Shown here: positions 33,942-42,911 of the stretch, piece after piece
Layout of the letters: every line of letters begins with the position of its first letter
Position numbering within the stretch: position 1 is the first letter of the stretch
Source: Longispora fulva
Lineage (GTDB): Bacteria > Actinomycetota > Actinomycetes > Mycobacteriales > Micromonosporaceae
Assembly (NCBI RefSeq): GCF_015751905.1
Contig: NZ_JADOUF010000001.1
Span: 8,121,501 to 8,185,500 of the forward strand
Length of the DNA: 64,000 bases
Direction of reading: 5' to 3'
Notes under the pieces: model-generated
Databases searched by the model: none
The model's input: the letters and a program-made list of their open reading frames with translations, nothing else
Told to the model about the DNA's origin: nothing
Made by a program: the position numbers and the translations under genes

Positions 33942-34909
33942 TGCCGAAGCTCTCCTATCTCAAGGCCCTCAACCGGGCGCTCGGCGACGAGATGGCCCGG
34001 GACGACTCCGTGGTCGTGCTCGGCGAGGACATCGGCGTCGGGGTCGCCGGGGTCACCACCGGTCTGCTGGCGAGGTACGGCGACCAGCGGATCGTGGACA
34101 TGCCCCTGTCGGAGCAGGCGTTCACCAGCTTCGCGACCGGGATGGCGATGGCCGGCATGCGGCCGGTGATCGAGTTCCAGATCCCGTCGCTGCTGTTCCT
34201 CACCTTCGAGCAGATCGCCAACCAGGCGCACAAGTTCTCGCTGATGACCGGCGGGCAGACGAAGGTCCCCGTGACCTACGTCGTGCCGGGCTCGGGGAGC
34301 AGGACCGGATGGGCCGGGCAGCACTCCGACCACCCCTACAGCCTGTTCGCGCACGTCGGGGTGAAGACCGTGATGCCGGCGACGCCGAGTGACGCCTACG
34401 GGCTGCTCGCCTCGGCGATCCGCGACGACGACCCGGTGGTGTTCTTCGCACCGTCCGGCGCGCTCGCCGTCCGCGACGACCTGGACTTCGCGACCCTCGC
34501 GCCGGTCCCGATCGGGGTCGGGCGGGTGGCCAGGCCCGGCACGGACATCACGGTCGTCGCCCTCGGCCACCTGGTGCACATGGCGCTGGAGGTGGCCGAG
34601 GAGCTGGCGGGGGAGGCGTCGATCGAGGTGTTCGACCCGCGCACCGTGTACCCGTTCGACTGGGCCGGGCTGTCGGCCTCGGTGGCGAGGACGGGCCGGC
34701 TCGTCGTCGTCGACGACTCGAACCGGTCCTGCGGGATCGGTGGCGAGATCATCGCGACCGTGGTCGAGGACCACCGGCTGCTGGCCCCGCCGAAGCGGGT
34801 CACCCGGCCGGACGGGGCGGTGCTGCCGTTCGCGTTGGAGCTGGACCGGGCCGTGCAGCCGACCCGGGAGCAGCTGACGGCGGCGATCCAGGCCGTCCTG
34901 AAGTCCTGA
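33941..34909 (+). CDS. Pyruvate-dehydrogenase-type E1 component, beta subunit
   Basis: 322 aa. Starts MPKLSYLKALNRALGDEM and contains VLGEDIGVGVAGVTTGL, VDMPLSEQAFTSFATGMAMAGMRPVIEFQ (the E1 beta Glu region) and a C-terminal transketolase domain with FDPRTVYPFDW and VVVDDSNRSCGIGGEI. ATG overlaps the alpha-subunit stop (TGATG), so the two are translated together. A strong convergent terminator follows. Confidence 0.92.
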   Translation: MPKLSYLKALNRALGDEMARDDSVVVLGEDIGVGVAGVTTGLLARYGDQRIVDMPLSEQAFTSFATGMAMAGMRPVIEFQIPSLLFLTFEQIANQAHKFSLMTGGQTKVPVTYVVPGSGSRTGWAGQHSDHPYSLFAHVGVKTVMPATPSDAYGLLASAIRDDDPVVFFAPSGALAVRDDLDFATLAPVPIGVGRVARPGTDITVVALGHLVHMALEVAEELAGEASIEVFDPRTVYPFDWAGLSASVARTGRLVVVDDSNRSCGIGGEIIATVVEDHRLLAPPKRVTRPDGAVLPFALELDRAVQPTREQLTAAIQAVLKS

Positions 34910-34920
34910 GGTTCCGCATG

Positions 34921-34946
34921 AGGGGGAGGCCGTCGCGCCTCCCCCT
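34921..34946. terminator. Bidirectional terminator between E1 beta and the convergent SGNH gene
   Basis: AGGGGGAGG (34921-34929) / CCTCCCCCT (34938-34946), perfect 9-bp stem with 8-base loop, ending TT. Confidence 0.8.
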
Positions 34947-34962
34947 TGACCGGGGCACCACC

Positions 34963-35640
34963 TCAGCCCCGGCGGCGCGCCAGTTCCGCGCCCAACCGGC
35001 GCACCCCCTCCGCCGCGGCGATCGCCGCGCACCGGGCGTTGCCGTGCAACCCGTCCTCGCTGTACAGCGACAGGTCGGCGACCAGTGGGTGGTCCCACAG
35101 CTTGATGTGCAGCGTGCCCAGCTTGGCGGCCAGCGCGTCCGTGCGGTCCGCGAGGGTCTGGTTGCGTTCCTTGAGCCCGGGCCGCAGCCACGCCGGCACC
35201 TTCGGGCTGTGCGAGATGTCGAACATGCTCACAGTGAGCACGTCGGCGCCCGCACCCTGCAGGGCCACGATCATCGTCTCCAGGGCGGAGTCGACGGCGT
35301 CGGGGTCGTAGCCGCGCACGAACGCGTCGTTGCCCCCGCACACCACGAGCGCCAGGTCCGGGCCGAAGGCGAGCGCCGGCTCCAGCTGGGTGGCGGCCAC
35401 GTCGGCGGCTTTCAGGCCGTGCTTTCCCAGGTTGAGATAGTCGGGTACCGCGAGTTCCGCGGCGATCCTCGCGCACCAGAACAGCGTGCTGTAGCCCTCC
35501 ACCGGGTCGCCGTGCCCCTCGGCCACGCTGTCGCCGAGCACGGCGAACCGCCGCCACGGGTGGCCGGTCAGCAGCGCCGCGGTCTCCCCGGCGCGCAGAC
35601 AGTAGGGGTCGGTGGACTCCACGGTCGGTACCCCTCTCAT
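34963..35640 (-). CDS. Intracellular SGNH/GDSL hydrolase
   Basis: 225 aa, no signal peptide. Block I AVLGDSVAEGHG, block III VVCGGNDAF, and the C-terminal D-x-x-H region SEDGLHGN. Last gene of a three-gene minus operon (acyl ligase 3, MFS exporter, hydrolase) joined by ATGA overlaps. ATG 35640 overlaps the MFS stop; an internal GTG 24 bases downstream with AGAGGGG before it is the alternative. Possible roles are removal of an acyl group from the product or editing of thioesters. Confidence 0.87.
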   Translation of the reverse strand: MRGVPTVESTDPYCLRAGETAALLTGHPWRRFAVLGDSVAEGHGDPVEGYSTLFWCARIAAELAVPDYLNLGKHGLKAADVAATQLEPALAFGPDLALVVCGGNDAFVRGYDPDAVDSALETMIVALQGAGADVLTVSMFDISHSPKVPAWLRPGLKERNQTLADRTDALAAKLGTLHIKLWDHPLVADLSLYSEDGLHGNARCAAIAAAEGVRRLGAELARRRG

Positions 35641-36944
35641 GCCCTGGCCGGGCTCGGTTCGGTGTCGGTCTCCGGCTCGGCGTCGGTCTCCGGCTCCGCG
35701 TCGGGGACCGGGACGGGCTTGTAGTCCAGCTGCCGCCAGGTCTTGGCCCCGATCACCGGGGTGAGGGTGGCCAGGAAGTAGAGCACGCCGGTCGCGATGG
35801 CCGTGACGTGCAGCCCGTACTCCTGGGCGACCCAGCCGCCCACCAGCCCGCCCACCGGGATGCCGCCCCAGGCGACGGCCGTGAACACGCCGAACAGCCG
35901 GGCCTGCATCCCGGCCGGCGCCTTGTCGAGCAGCAATGCGCCGATGATCGGGTTGATCGAGGACATCGCGAAGCCGGCGACGAAGATGACCACGATCAGG
36001 ACGGTCAGGTCGTCGGTGAGCGCGAAGATGAAGAACCGCGGCGACCCGCCGATCATGTACCCGAGCACCAGGGTCATGTACTTCGGGATCCGGGTCACCA
36101 GCGCGGCCATCCCGATGTTGCCGAGCACGGCGCCCAGCGCGAAGGACGCGGCGATCGTGCCGATTCCGGCGGCGTTGTCGAACGTCTGCTTGATCCACAG
36201 TGGGATGAGGATGTTGTGGATCTGGTTGCACAGGTTCGTCACGAACAGCATGAGCACCATGCCGGTGAGCAGCCGGTCCCGCCACACGTAGGAGAAGCCG
36301 CCGCGCAGCGCGACGAGGTAGGGCTCCTTCTCGTCGTCGGCGACCTTGTCGATGTGCCCCGGCGGGTTGCGGACGATCGTCAGCATGATCAGGCCGCAGA
36401 TCGCGAACGAGGCGGCGTTGATCAGGATCGCGGTCGGCGAGCCCATCAGGGCGATCACCAGGCCGCCGATCGGCGCGCCGACCAGGGTGATCACCCGGGA
36501 GATGCCGTCGTAGATCGAGGTGATCCGGGCCGTGTCGACGCCGGAGACCTTGATCTGGGCGGACAGCACCACCCGGCGGGCGTGGTCGGCCAGCCCGTTG
36601 GTGATCCCGGCCAGCACGATCAGGGTCATCATCGGCGCGATGCCGAACCGGTACGTCAGCGCGATGCCGGCGATCAGCACCGCGTTGGTCAGGTCGGAGG
36701 CGATGGTCAGCCGGCGCGCGCCGATCCGGTCGATCAGGGGCGCGCCGAACGCTGCTGCCAGCACGTAGGGCAGGGCGGCCGCCGTGCCGACCAGGCCCAT
36801 CAGGACGGCGTCCCCGGTCTGGATCAGGACCAGCCAGGACACTGCGAACGCCGCGATCCTGCTGCCGGCCATCGAGACCGTCTCGGCCACGAGCAGCCCG
36901 ACGAGGCCGACCTTGTTCGTCATGTCCGGCATGCGCATCCTCAT
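35637..36944 (-). CDS. MFS transporter, probable exporter of the cluster product
   Basis: 435 aa with about 12 hydrophobic segments, of the enterobactin-exporter/TcmA-like MFS type (LIDRIGARRLTIASDLTN between TM2 and TM3). The C-terminal tail is hydrophilic and acidic, with repeated EPETDAEPETDTEPS. Start ATG 36944 overlaps the acyl-ligase stop. Export or self-resistance function is inferred from its position inside the biosynthetic block. Confidence 0.9.
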   Translation of the reverse strand: MRMRMPDMTNKVGLVGLLVAETVSMAGSRIAAFAVSWLVLIQTGDAVLMGLVGTAAALPYVLAAAFGAPLIDRIGARRLTIASDLTNAVLIAGIALTYRFGIAPMMTLIVLAGITNGLADHARRVVLSAQIKVSGVDTARITSIYDGISRVITLVGAPIGGLVIALMGSPTAILINAASFAICGLIMLTIVRNPPGHIDKVADDEKEPYLVALRGGFSYVWRDRLLTGMVLMLFVTNLCNQIHNILIPLWIKQTFDNAAGIGTIAASFALGAVLGNIGMAALVTRIPKYMTLVLGYMIGGSPRFFIFALTDDLTVLIVVIFVAGFAMSSINPIIGALLLDKAPAGMQARLFGVFTAVAWGGIPVGGLVGGWVAQEYGLHVTAIATGVLYFLATLTPVIGAKTWRQLDYKPVPVPDAEPETDAEPETDTEPSPARA

Positions 36945-38506
36945 GACGCGGCCGCGAGGTCGGCGACGTAACGCTCGCGGAGGGCCTTCTTGTCGACCTT
37001 GCTGGCGCCGGTGAGCGGCAGGGCGTCCACGAAGTCGACGCCGGCCGGCGACCACAGCTCGTTGAGCCGGTCGACCACCACGGCACGCAGATCGTCGGCG
37101 GTGACCGTCGAGCCGGGGGCCCGCACGACGAAGGCGTGCACGGCCTCGCCGTACCGGTCGCTGGGCACCCCGACCACCGCCGCCGCCCGCACGTCCGGGT
37201 GGGTGGCCAGCGCGTCTTCGATGGGGCGGGCGAACACGTTCGAGGAGCCCCAGCCGGTGAGGATCATGTCCTTGACGCGGTCGACAAGGAAGAGGTTGCC
37301 GTGCTGGTCGAGGTAGCCGACGTCTCCGGTGCGCAGCCAGCCGTCGACCAGGGTCTCGGCGGTCAGCTCGGGCTGGCCCCAGTAGCCGTCCATCATCACC
37401 CCGCCGGTGACCCACACCTCGCCGGTCCCGCCGGTCGGCACCGGGGCCCCGTCGGGGTCGCGGATCTCCAGGCTCAGGTCGCCGTAGGGCTGGCCGACGG
37501 AGGCGAGCACCGCCGGGTCGTCCGGGATGTTCTGGTACGCGGTGATGATCGGCGCCTCGCTCATCCCGTACGCCGGGCGCAGCACCGGGCCGAGCCGCCG
37601 GATCGCCTGGGCCAGCCGGGTGGGCGCGATCGAGCTGCCGCCGATGTTGACCCGCAGCAGACTGGAGCAGTCGGCCTTCTCCAGGACCTGGTGGTCGAGG
37701 ATGTAGCCGAACAGGGGCGGCGGGATCAGCGTGTCGGTGATCCGCTCGGCGGCGATGGTGTCGAAGAAGACCGCGATGTCGAAGCCGTCCTGCATGTGGA
37801 ACGAGCCGCCGGTGAACAGGCACATGTGGCCGGGCATCTGGGCGCTCACGTGCCAGTACCCCGACATGGCCAGGTGCTTCATCGGGTGCTCGCCCGCCTC
37901 GAGGTACTGCTCGGCGAACCGCAGCGCCGTGACGAAGAACCGCTGCCGGTGGTGCACGAGCTTCGGCTGGCCGGTGGTGCCGCCGGTCTGGAACAGCGCC
38001 TCGGGCTCGGTGGCCACGTCGGCGGCCGTGAACGGCAGGTCCTCGATCCGGTCGATCCGGTCGCCGGCGCCCAGGTCGGGGCCGAGCCCGCCCCCGCCGA
38101 GGCAGAACACCGGCAGCGGGGCGGCCGAGCGGGCCATGTCCAGCGCGAAGTCGACGTAGGCGTTGGTCTCGTAGACGAACGCGTCGACCCGGGCGATGGT
38201 GAGGAACTGGTCCCTGAACGTCGCCGGCGCGTTGGGCGCGACCCACGCCGTCCGGCCGCCCAGGAGGTGCACGGCGAACTGGAGCACGATCGTCTCGGCG
38301 GGGTTGCCAGCGAGGATGCCGACGGCGAGACCCGGTCGCATACCGTGGTGGTGCAGGGTGGCGGCCATGGTGAGGATCTCGGCGCGCAGGTCCGTGTAGC
38401 TAATCCGTCGACGTTCGTCGACAATTGCCTCCGCCTCGCCGTACCGGGCGAATAGATCGAGCACCTGCCAAACGTAATTCCCGTTCGCACTCGCCTGGCT
38501 GTCCAT
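36941..38506 (-). CDS. AMP-forming acyl ligase 3
   Basis: 521 aa, ANL superfamily. A3 motif FQTGGTTGQPKLVHH, AYGMSEA, GWLRTGDVGYLDQHGNLFLVDRVKD, and the C-terminal Lys in TGASKVDKKALR. Heads the minus-strand operon with the MFS and SGNH genes and is divergent from the P450, with which it shares a regulatory region containing two GGACGTCC palindromes. GGGAGGGA lies upstream of ATG. Substrate unknown. Confidence 0.9.
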   Translation of the reverse strand: MDSQASANGNYVWQVLDLFARYGEAEAIVDERRRISYTDLRAEILTMAATLHHHGMRPGLAVGILAGNPAETIVLQFAVHLLGGRTAWVAPNAPATFRDQFLTIARVDAFVYETNAYVDFALDMARSAAPLPVFCLGGGGLGPDLGAGDRIDRIEDLPFTAADVATEPEALFQTGGTTGQPKLVHHRQRFFVTALRFAEQYLEAGEHPMKHLAMSGYWHVSAQMPGHMCLFTGGSFHMQDGFDIAVFFDTIAAERITDTLIPPPLFGYILDHQVLEKADCSSLLRVNIGGSSIAPTRLAQAIRRLGPVLRPAYGMSEAPIITAYQNIPDDPAVLASVGQPYGDLSLEIRDPDGAPVPTGGTGEVWVTGGVMMDGYWGQPELTAETLVDGWLRTGDVGYLDQHGNLFLVDRVKDMILTGWGSSNVFARPIEDALATHPDVRAAAVVGVPSDRYGEAVHAFVVRAPGSTVTADDLRAVVVDRLNELWSPAGVDFVDALPLTGASKVDKKALRERYVADLAAAS

Positions 38507-38804
38507 GCCGGATCATCCCTCCCAATTGAACCGTGTCCCCGCGTCCCGCGACGCCTATTGCGCATTGCTCTTTCGCGGACACCCGTCGGCAGCATAGCCG
38601 TGCAATCAGGAGCGTGGCTACATCCACTATGGACGTCCTATTTATACATACTATTCAAGGACGTCCCGACATAACAGGTAAACCTTGCGTCACGACTATG
38701 CAAGCCGATAACCGGCGTTCTTGACTGAAAGGCTGACTCGTGGTCGTCTGATCGGTGGGCCGTATGACCCGAATGGACAGTCGACTTTCTGATCCGAGGG
38801 AACC
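38507..38804. promoter_or_regulatory. Divergent promoter region with paired GGACGTCC palindromes
   Basis: Two copies of the palindrome GGACGTCC lie at 38631-38638 and 38659-38666, flanking an AT-rich core (TATTTATACATACTATT) that contains -10-like sequences. Extended, the arms read GGACGTCCT...AGGACGTCC, a 9-bp inverted repeat. This looks like an operator over the promoters of acyl ligase 3 and/or the P450. Confidence 0.55.
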
Positions 38805-40022
38805 ATGGACGCAGTCGCCGCTCTGAAAGCTCTCCGCGCGCCGGAGGGCTGCCCCGATCCCAATCCGCTCTATGCCGCCATGCACGCGCATGGTCGGGGT
38901 GCGGTCGCAATCGACGTACGGGAACACAACTACGACGCCGTCGCGTACGGCTATGACACCGTGAACCAGGTGCTGCGCAATCCCGATCTCCGGGTCGTCG
39001 ACGGTGAACTCCTGGACATGGGCAAGTCCAACTGGCGCGCGTCCCCGGCGCTGTTCACGTTCTTCCACTCGATGCTGTTCTCCAACGGCGCCGACCACAC
39101 CCGGTTCCGCAAGCTGTTCGCCGGCGCGTTCACGCCCCGGCGGACGGCAGCCCTGGAGCCGGGCATCCGCCGGATCGTCTCCGACCAGCTCGACGCGCTG
39201 GCCAAGCAGGGCGCCGACGGGCGGCCCGTGGACTTCATGCCGTTCGCGTTCAAGGTGCCCAGCGACGTGCTGGGGGAGCTGGTCGGGCTGCCGGAGGAGG
39301 ACCGCGACTGGTACCGGGACCGGGCCCTCGCCGTGCACCACGCCCTCGAGCTGGGGGTCGGCCCGGACGGGGCCCCGGGCGACGCGGCCCTGGAGCTGAC
39401 CGCGTACTTCGAACGGCTCGTCGCCCTGCGCCGGGCCGAACCGCGCGACGACCTGATCAGCAGCATCATCCAGTCCAGCGACGCCGACGGCGGACGGCTC
39501 AGCGAGGCGGAGCTGTGCGCCAACCTGATCGTGCTGTTCAACGCGGGGTTCCTCACCACCACGCACCTGATCGGCAACGGGCTCAACCTGCTGTTCGAGC
39601 ACCCGGAGCACATGGCCCGGCTGCGGGCGCACCCGGATCTGACCGGGCAGTACGTGGAGGAGTTCCTCCGGATCGAGCCGTCGATCCACTTCGTCGCACG
39701 CTGGGCGGCCGAACCCACGGAGGTGGGCGGTGTGCCCGTTCCGGCTCGGGGTCGGGTGCTCGTGCTGTTCGCGGCGGCCAACCGGGACCCCGGGCGGTTC
39801 CCCGAACCGGAGGTGTTCGACCCGGACCGTCCCGACCTGGTCCCGTTGAGCTTCAGCGGCGGCGCGCACTTCTGCCTGGGCGCGGCGCTCACCCGGCTGG
39901 AGGCCGGCATCGTGCTGCCGATGCTGCTGGAACGGTTCCCGGACCTCGCCAGGGCCGAGCCGCCCGGGCCGCGGATGCACCTCGCCCTGCGGGGCTACGA
40001 GCGGCTGATGGTGACGATCTGA
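38805..40022 (+). CDS. Cytochrome P450
   Basis: 405 aa, bacterial class I. I-helix NAGFLTTTH near 240, ExxR in EEFLRIEP near 286, heme loop FSGGAHFCLG with the Cys ligand near 356. RBS GAGGGA before ATG. Needs ferredoxin and reductase from elsewhere. Likely hydroxylates or cross-links the cluster product; note that several P450s of arylglycine pathways act on carrier-bound amino acids. Confidence 0.93.
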   Translation: MDAVAALKALRAPEGCPDPNPLYAAMHAHGRGAVAIDVREHNYDAVAYGYDTVNQVLRNPDLRVVDGELLDMGKSNWRASPALFTFFHSMLFSNGADHTRFRKLFAGAFTPRRTAALEPGIRRIVSDQLDALAKQGADGRPVDFMPFAFKVPSDVLGELVGLPEEDRDWYRDRALAVHHALELGVGPDGAPGDAALELTAYFERLVALRRAEPRDDLISSIIQSSDADGGRLSEAELCANLIVLFNAGFLTTTHLIGNGLNLLFEHPEHMARLRAHPDLTGQYVEEFLRIEPSIHFVARWAAEPTEVGGVPVPARGRVLVLFAAANRDPGRFPEPEVFDPDRPDLVPLSFSGGAHFCLGAALTRLEAGIVLPMLLERFPDLARAEPPGPRMHLALRGYERLMVTI

Positions 40023-40075
40023 CACGATTGGGTGGATCCGGTGCCCGCCGGGTCACCTGTCGTGAAGGAGCACCG

Positions 40076-40501
40076 ATGGCCACGACCCGTACCGCGAGGA
40101 CGCACTGGGAAGGTTCGCTGCTGAAGGGGGGCGGCTCCGTGGAGCTGGCCTCCTCCGGCCTCGGCACGTTCGACGTGACCTGGGCGGCGCGGACCGAGCC
40201 CCCGAGCAGCGGCCGGACCAGCCCGGAGGAGCTGCTCGCCGCCGCGCACTCGTCGTGCTTCTCGATGGCGTTCAGCAACATCCTGGACAAGGCCGGCCAC
40301 GCGCCGGACAGCCTGGAGGTGTCGGCGGAGGTCGGCTTCCAGCCCGGGGTGGGCGTCACGGGCAGCGCGATCAGGGTCCGGGGCGTCGTCCCGGGCATGT
40401 CCGAGGACGAGTTCGTGGCACTCGCCCACGACGCCAAGGAGAACTGCCCGGTCAGCAAGGCGCTCAGCATCGAGATCACCCTCGACGCGGCGTTGGCCTA
40501 G
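40076..40501 (+). CDS. OsmC-family peroxiredoxin
   Basis: 141 aa; the two redox cysteines are Cys61 in AAHSSCFSMAF and Cys124 in AKENCPVSKAL, as in OsmC organic-hydroperoxide reductases. Length is typical. AGGAG lies 6-7 bases before ATG. It follows the P450 by about 50 bp but is probably a stand-alone stress gene marking the right border of the cluster. Confidence 0.93.
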   Translation: MATTRTARTHWEGSLLKGGGSVELASSGLGTFDVTWAARTEPPSSGRTSPEELLAAAHSSCFSMAFSNILDKAGHAPDSLEVSAEVGFQPGVGVTGSAIRVRGVVPGMSEDEFVALAHDAKENCPVSKALSIEITLDAALA

Positions 40502-40509
40502 ACCGGAGA

Positions 40510-40536
40510 GGGCGGCCCGGTCCGACCGGGTCGCCC
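40510..40536 (+). terminator. Terminator after the OsmC gene
   Basis: GGGCGGCCCGG / CCGGGTCGCCC, 11-bp stem with one G-U pair and a 5-base loop, eight bases after the stop. Confidence 0.7.
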
Positions 40537-40545
40537 CATTCTTCC

Positions 40546-41919
40546 GTGTACCTCGCGACCCGCTCACCGACGACGGCCGCCCGGACCCGGGTCCGGGTGT
40601 CGGGCACGGTCCTGGGCCTGGGCCTGGTCTCCTTCTGCACCGACGCGTCCTCGGAGCTGGTGACGGCGTTCCTGCCCGTCTACCTCCTCTACGGCCTGGG
40701 CCTGTCCTACGTCAGCTTCGGCCTCCTCGACGGCCTGTACACCGGGGCCACCGCCGCGCTCCGGCTCCTCGGCGGGCACCTCGCCGACCGGCTGGGCCGC
40801 CCGCGCGCCGTGGCCCTCGTCGGCTACGGCCTGTCCGCCGTCACCAAACTCGGCTTCCCGCTGGTCGGCGGCTCGGTCCCCGGGATCGGGGCGCTGCTCG
40901 CCGCGGACCGGGCCGGCAAGGGCATCCGGACCGCGCCCCGGGACGCGATGATCACGGCGGCGTCGCCGGGCCTCGCGCTGGGCCGGGCGTTCGGGGTGCA
41001 CCGGGCGCTGGACACCGCCGGGGCGCTCGTCGGGCCGCTGCTGGCGTTCGGGCTGCTCGCGGGGGTGGGGCGGGCGTACGACGCGGTGTTCGTGACGAGT
41101 TTCAGCCTGGCGGCGGTGGGGGTGCTGATCCTGGCGTTCTTCGTCCGCGACCCGACCGGCGGTGCCGAGGTGGGCCGCCCGGCGGTCGCGGCCGGTCGCG
41201 CGGCGGACCCGGTCGGTGGCCTGGCGGTCGAGGCCGGTCCCGCGCCCGGGTCGGGCGGGGCCGAGGGACGGCGGGTCGCGGAGGGAGCCGACGCCGCGCG
41301 GCCCCGGCTGCGGAGTCTGTTCCGCCACCGGGGGCTGCGGCGGGTCACCGGGTGCGTCGTGCTCCTCGGCCTCGGGGTCTCCGGGGACGCGTTCCTCTTC
41401 GTCGCCCTCACCCAGCGCACCGGCGTCGGTGGCACCGCCCTGTCGCTGCTGCCGGTGGGCACCGCCGTGGCGTTCCTGCTCGGGGCGGTGCCGGTGGGCC
41501 GGCTCGCCGACCGGCTCGGCGCGTGGCGGGTGTTCCTGGCCGGACAATTCCTCCTGGTCGGCGCGTACGCGCTGGTCGGGTTCGGCTCGCGCGGCTGGTT
41601 CCTGCTGCCCGTCGTCCTCGGCCTGCACGGCCTATACTACGCGGCCACCGACGGCGTCCTGATGGCGCACGTCGGCGCGCTGCTGCCGGCCGGGAGCCGG
41701 GCCGGCGGGCTCGCGGTCGTGCAGACCGGGCAGGCGCTGGCCCGGATGGTGGCGGCCGTGGCGTTCGGGGCGCTGGCCCAGGCGGTCACCCCGCACCGGG
41801 CGTTCGGGTGCTTCGCCGTTATCCTGCTGCTATCCACCCTTCTGGCCGCCCGCCTCCCGGGCGGCACCGCCGCCACGGTGGCGGTTGACTCGGCCACGTT
41901 CCAGGAGGGGAATCCATGA
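40546..41919 (+). CDS. MFS transporter
   Basis: About 457 aa with ~12 hydrophobic helices. MFS signature between TM2 and TM3 is GGHLADRLGRPRAV, repeated in the second half as VGRLADRLGAWRV. A Gly/Ala-rich charged insert lies in the central loop (~205-255). GTG 40546 is a plausible start but without a clear RBS. The downstream propeller gene overlaps by 4 bp. Substrate not predictable. Confidence 0.83.
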   Translation: MYLATRSPTTAARTRVRVSGTVLGLGLVSFCTDASSELVTAFLPVYLLYGLGLSYVSFGLLDGLYTGATAALRLLGGHLADRLGRPRAVALVGYGLSAVTKLGFPLVGGSVPGIGALLAADRAGKGIRTAPRDAMITAASPGLALGRAFGVHRALDTAGALVGPLLAFGLLAGVGRAYDAVFVTSFSLAAVGVLILAFFVRDPTGGAEVGRPAVAAGRAADPVGGLAVEAGPAPGSGGAEGRRVAEGADAARPRLRSLFRHRGLRRVTGCVVLLGLGVSGDAFLFVALTQRTGVGGTALSLLPVGTAVAFLLGAVPVGRLADRLGAWRVFLAGQFLLVGAYALVGFGSRGWFLLPVVLGLHGLYYAATDGVLMAHVGALLPAGSRAGGLAVVQTGQALARMVAAVAFGALAQAVTPHRAFGCFAVILLLSTLLAARLPGGTAATVAVDSATFQEGNP

Positions 41920-42863
41920 CCCGCCGCACCGCCGGCCTGCTCGCCATCGTCGCCGTCCTCGCCGCCGGCGCGACCTTCGTCGGCTGGACCGTGGCCCGCC
42001 AGCCCCCGGCCCGCGCCGCCGGCCCGCTCGACCCGGCCGCGCATGGCGGGCTGCTGTTCGTGGCCGGCTCCGGACAGGTCGGCCAGCTCCGCCCGGACGG
42101 CACGACGGAACTCGGCGGCCCGTACTGCCTGCGGATGTACTCGGCCGGCGGCACCACCGTCTGCCTGCGCCCCCTGACCGTGCCCGCCGGCTACGAGGCC
42201 GCCGTCTACGACCGGCGCCTCGCGGTCACCCATACGGTGCGGATCGACGGCACGCCCAGCCGGGCCAGGGTGTCCCCGTCGGGCCGGCTCGTGGCGTGGA
42301 CGGTGTTCCGGACCGGGGACTCCTACCAGCCGGGGGAGTTCTCCACCACGGCCGGCATCTACGACACGGCGACGCGGACCCTGTACCCGTCGCTGGAGGA
42401 CTTCACGCTCAGCGTCGACGGCGACGGTCGCCGCCGGGCGGACGCCAACTTCTGGGGCGTCACGTTCGTCGACGACCGGGTGTTCTACGCGACGGTCGGC
42501 TCGGCCGGCCACACCTGGCTGGTCCGGGGCGACCTGGCGACCCGCGCGCTGGTGGGCGTGCGCGAGAACGCCGAGTGCCCGTCGGTGTCGCCGGACGGGA
42601 CGCGGGTGGCGTACAAGAAGAGGGTCGGCGGGGTCTGGCGGCTGCACGTCCTGGACCTGCGCACCGGCCGGGAGACCCCGCTCGCCGCCCCGACGGGAAC
42701 TGTGGACGACCAGGCGGTGTGGCTGGACCCCCGGACCGTGGGCTACGCGGCCCCGGTGCCCGGCGGCGACCCGCGCCCGGGCGTGTTCGCGGTCCCGGCC
42801 GACGGCTCCGGCGCGCCCCACTTGATCCGGTCAGACGCGTCTTCCCCCTCCCCCTTGTACTGA
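41916..42863 (+). CDS. Membrane-anchored/secreted beta-propeller (TolB/WD40-like) protein
   Basis: 315 aa. An N-terminal hydrophobic segment (TAGLLAIVAVLAAGATFVGW) is followed by propeller-blade motifs such as ARVSPSGRLVAW, PSVSPDGTRVAYKKRVGG and WRLHVLDLRTG, as in TolB/PD40 repeats. It is coupled to the MFS gene by ATGA overlap, suggesting an accessory or separate extracytoplasmic function. No enzymatic motif. Confidence 0.78.
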   Translation: MTRRTAGLLAIVAVLAAGATFVGWTVARQPPARAAGPLDPAAHGGLLFVAGSGQVGQLRPDGTTELGGPYCLRMYSAGGTTVCLRPLTVPAGYEAAVYDRRLAVTHTVRIDGTPSRARVSPSGRLVAWTVFRTGDSYQPGEFSTTAGIYDTATRTLYPSLEDFTLSVDGDGRRRADANFWGVTFVDDRVFYATVGSAGHTWLVRGDLATRALVGVRENAECPSVSPDGTRVAYKKRVGGVWRLHVLDLRTGRETPLAAPTGTVDDQAVWLDPRTVGYAAPVPGGDPRPGVFAVPADGSGAPHLIRSDASSPSPLY

Positions 42864-42877
42864 TTAGGCAAAAGGTC

Positions 42878-42900
42878 CACACATGCTGTGACGATGTGTG
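42878..42900. promoter_or_regulatory. Short dyad upstream of the DivIVA-domain gene
   Basis: CACACAT-N9-ATGTGTG, perfect 7-bp inverted repeat just before the coding start; operator or small hairpin. Confidence 0.3.
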
Positions 42901-42911
42901 AGCATCGATTC

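Noticed and set aside
18294..40022. NRPS or large modular PKS that would use hydroxyphenylglycine
   Set aside because: No condensation, epimerisation or multi-module adenylation/thiolation sequence was found; all ANL enzymes are stand-alone ligases.
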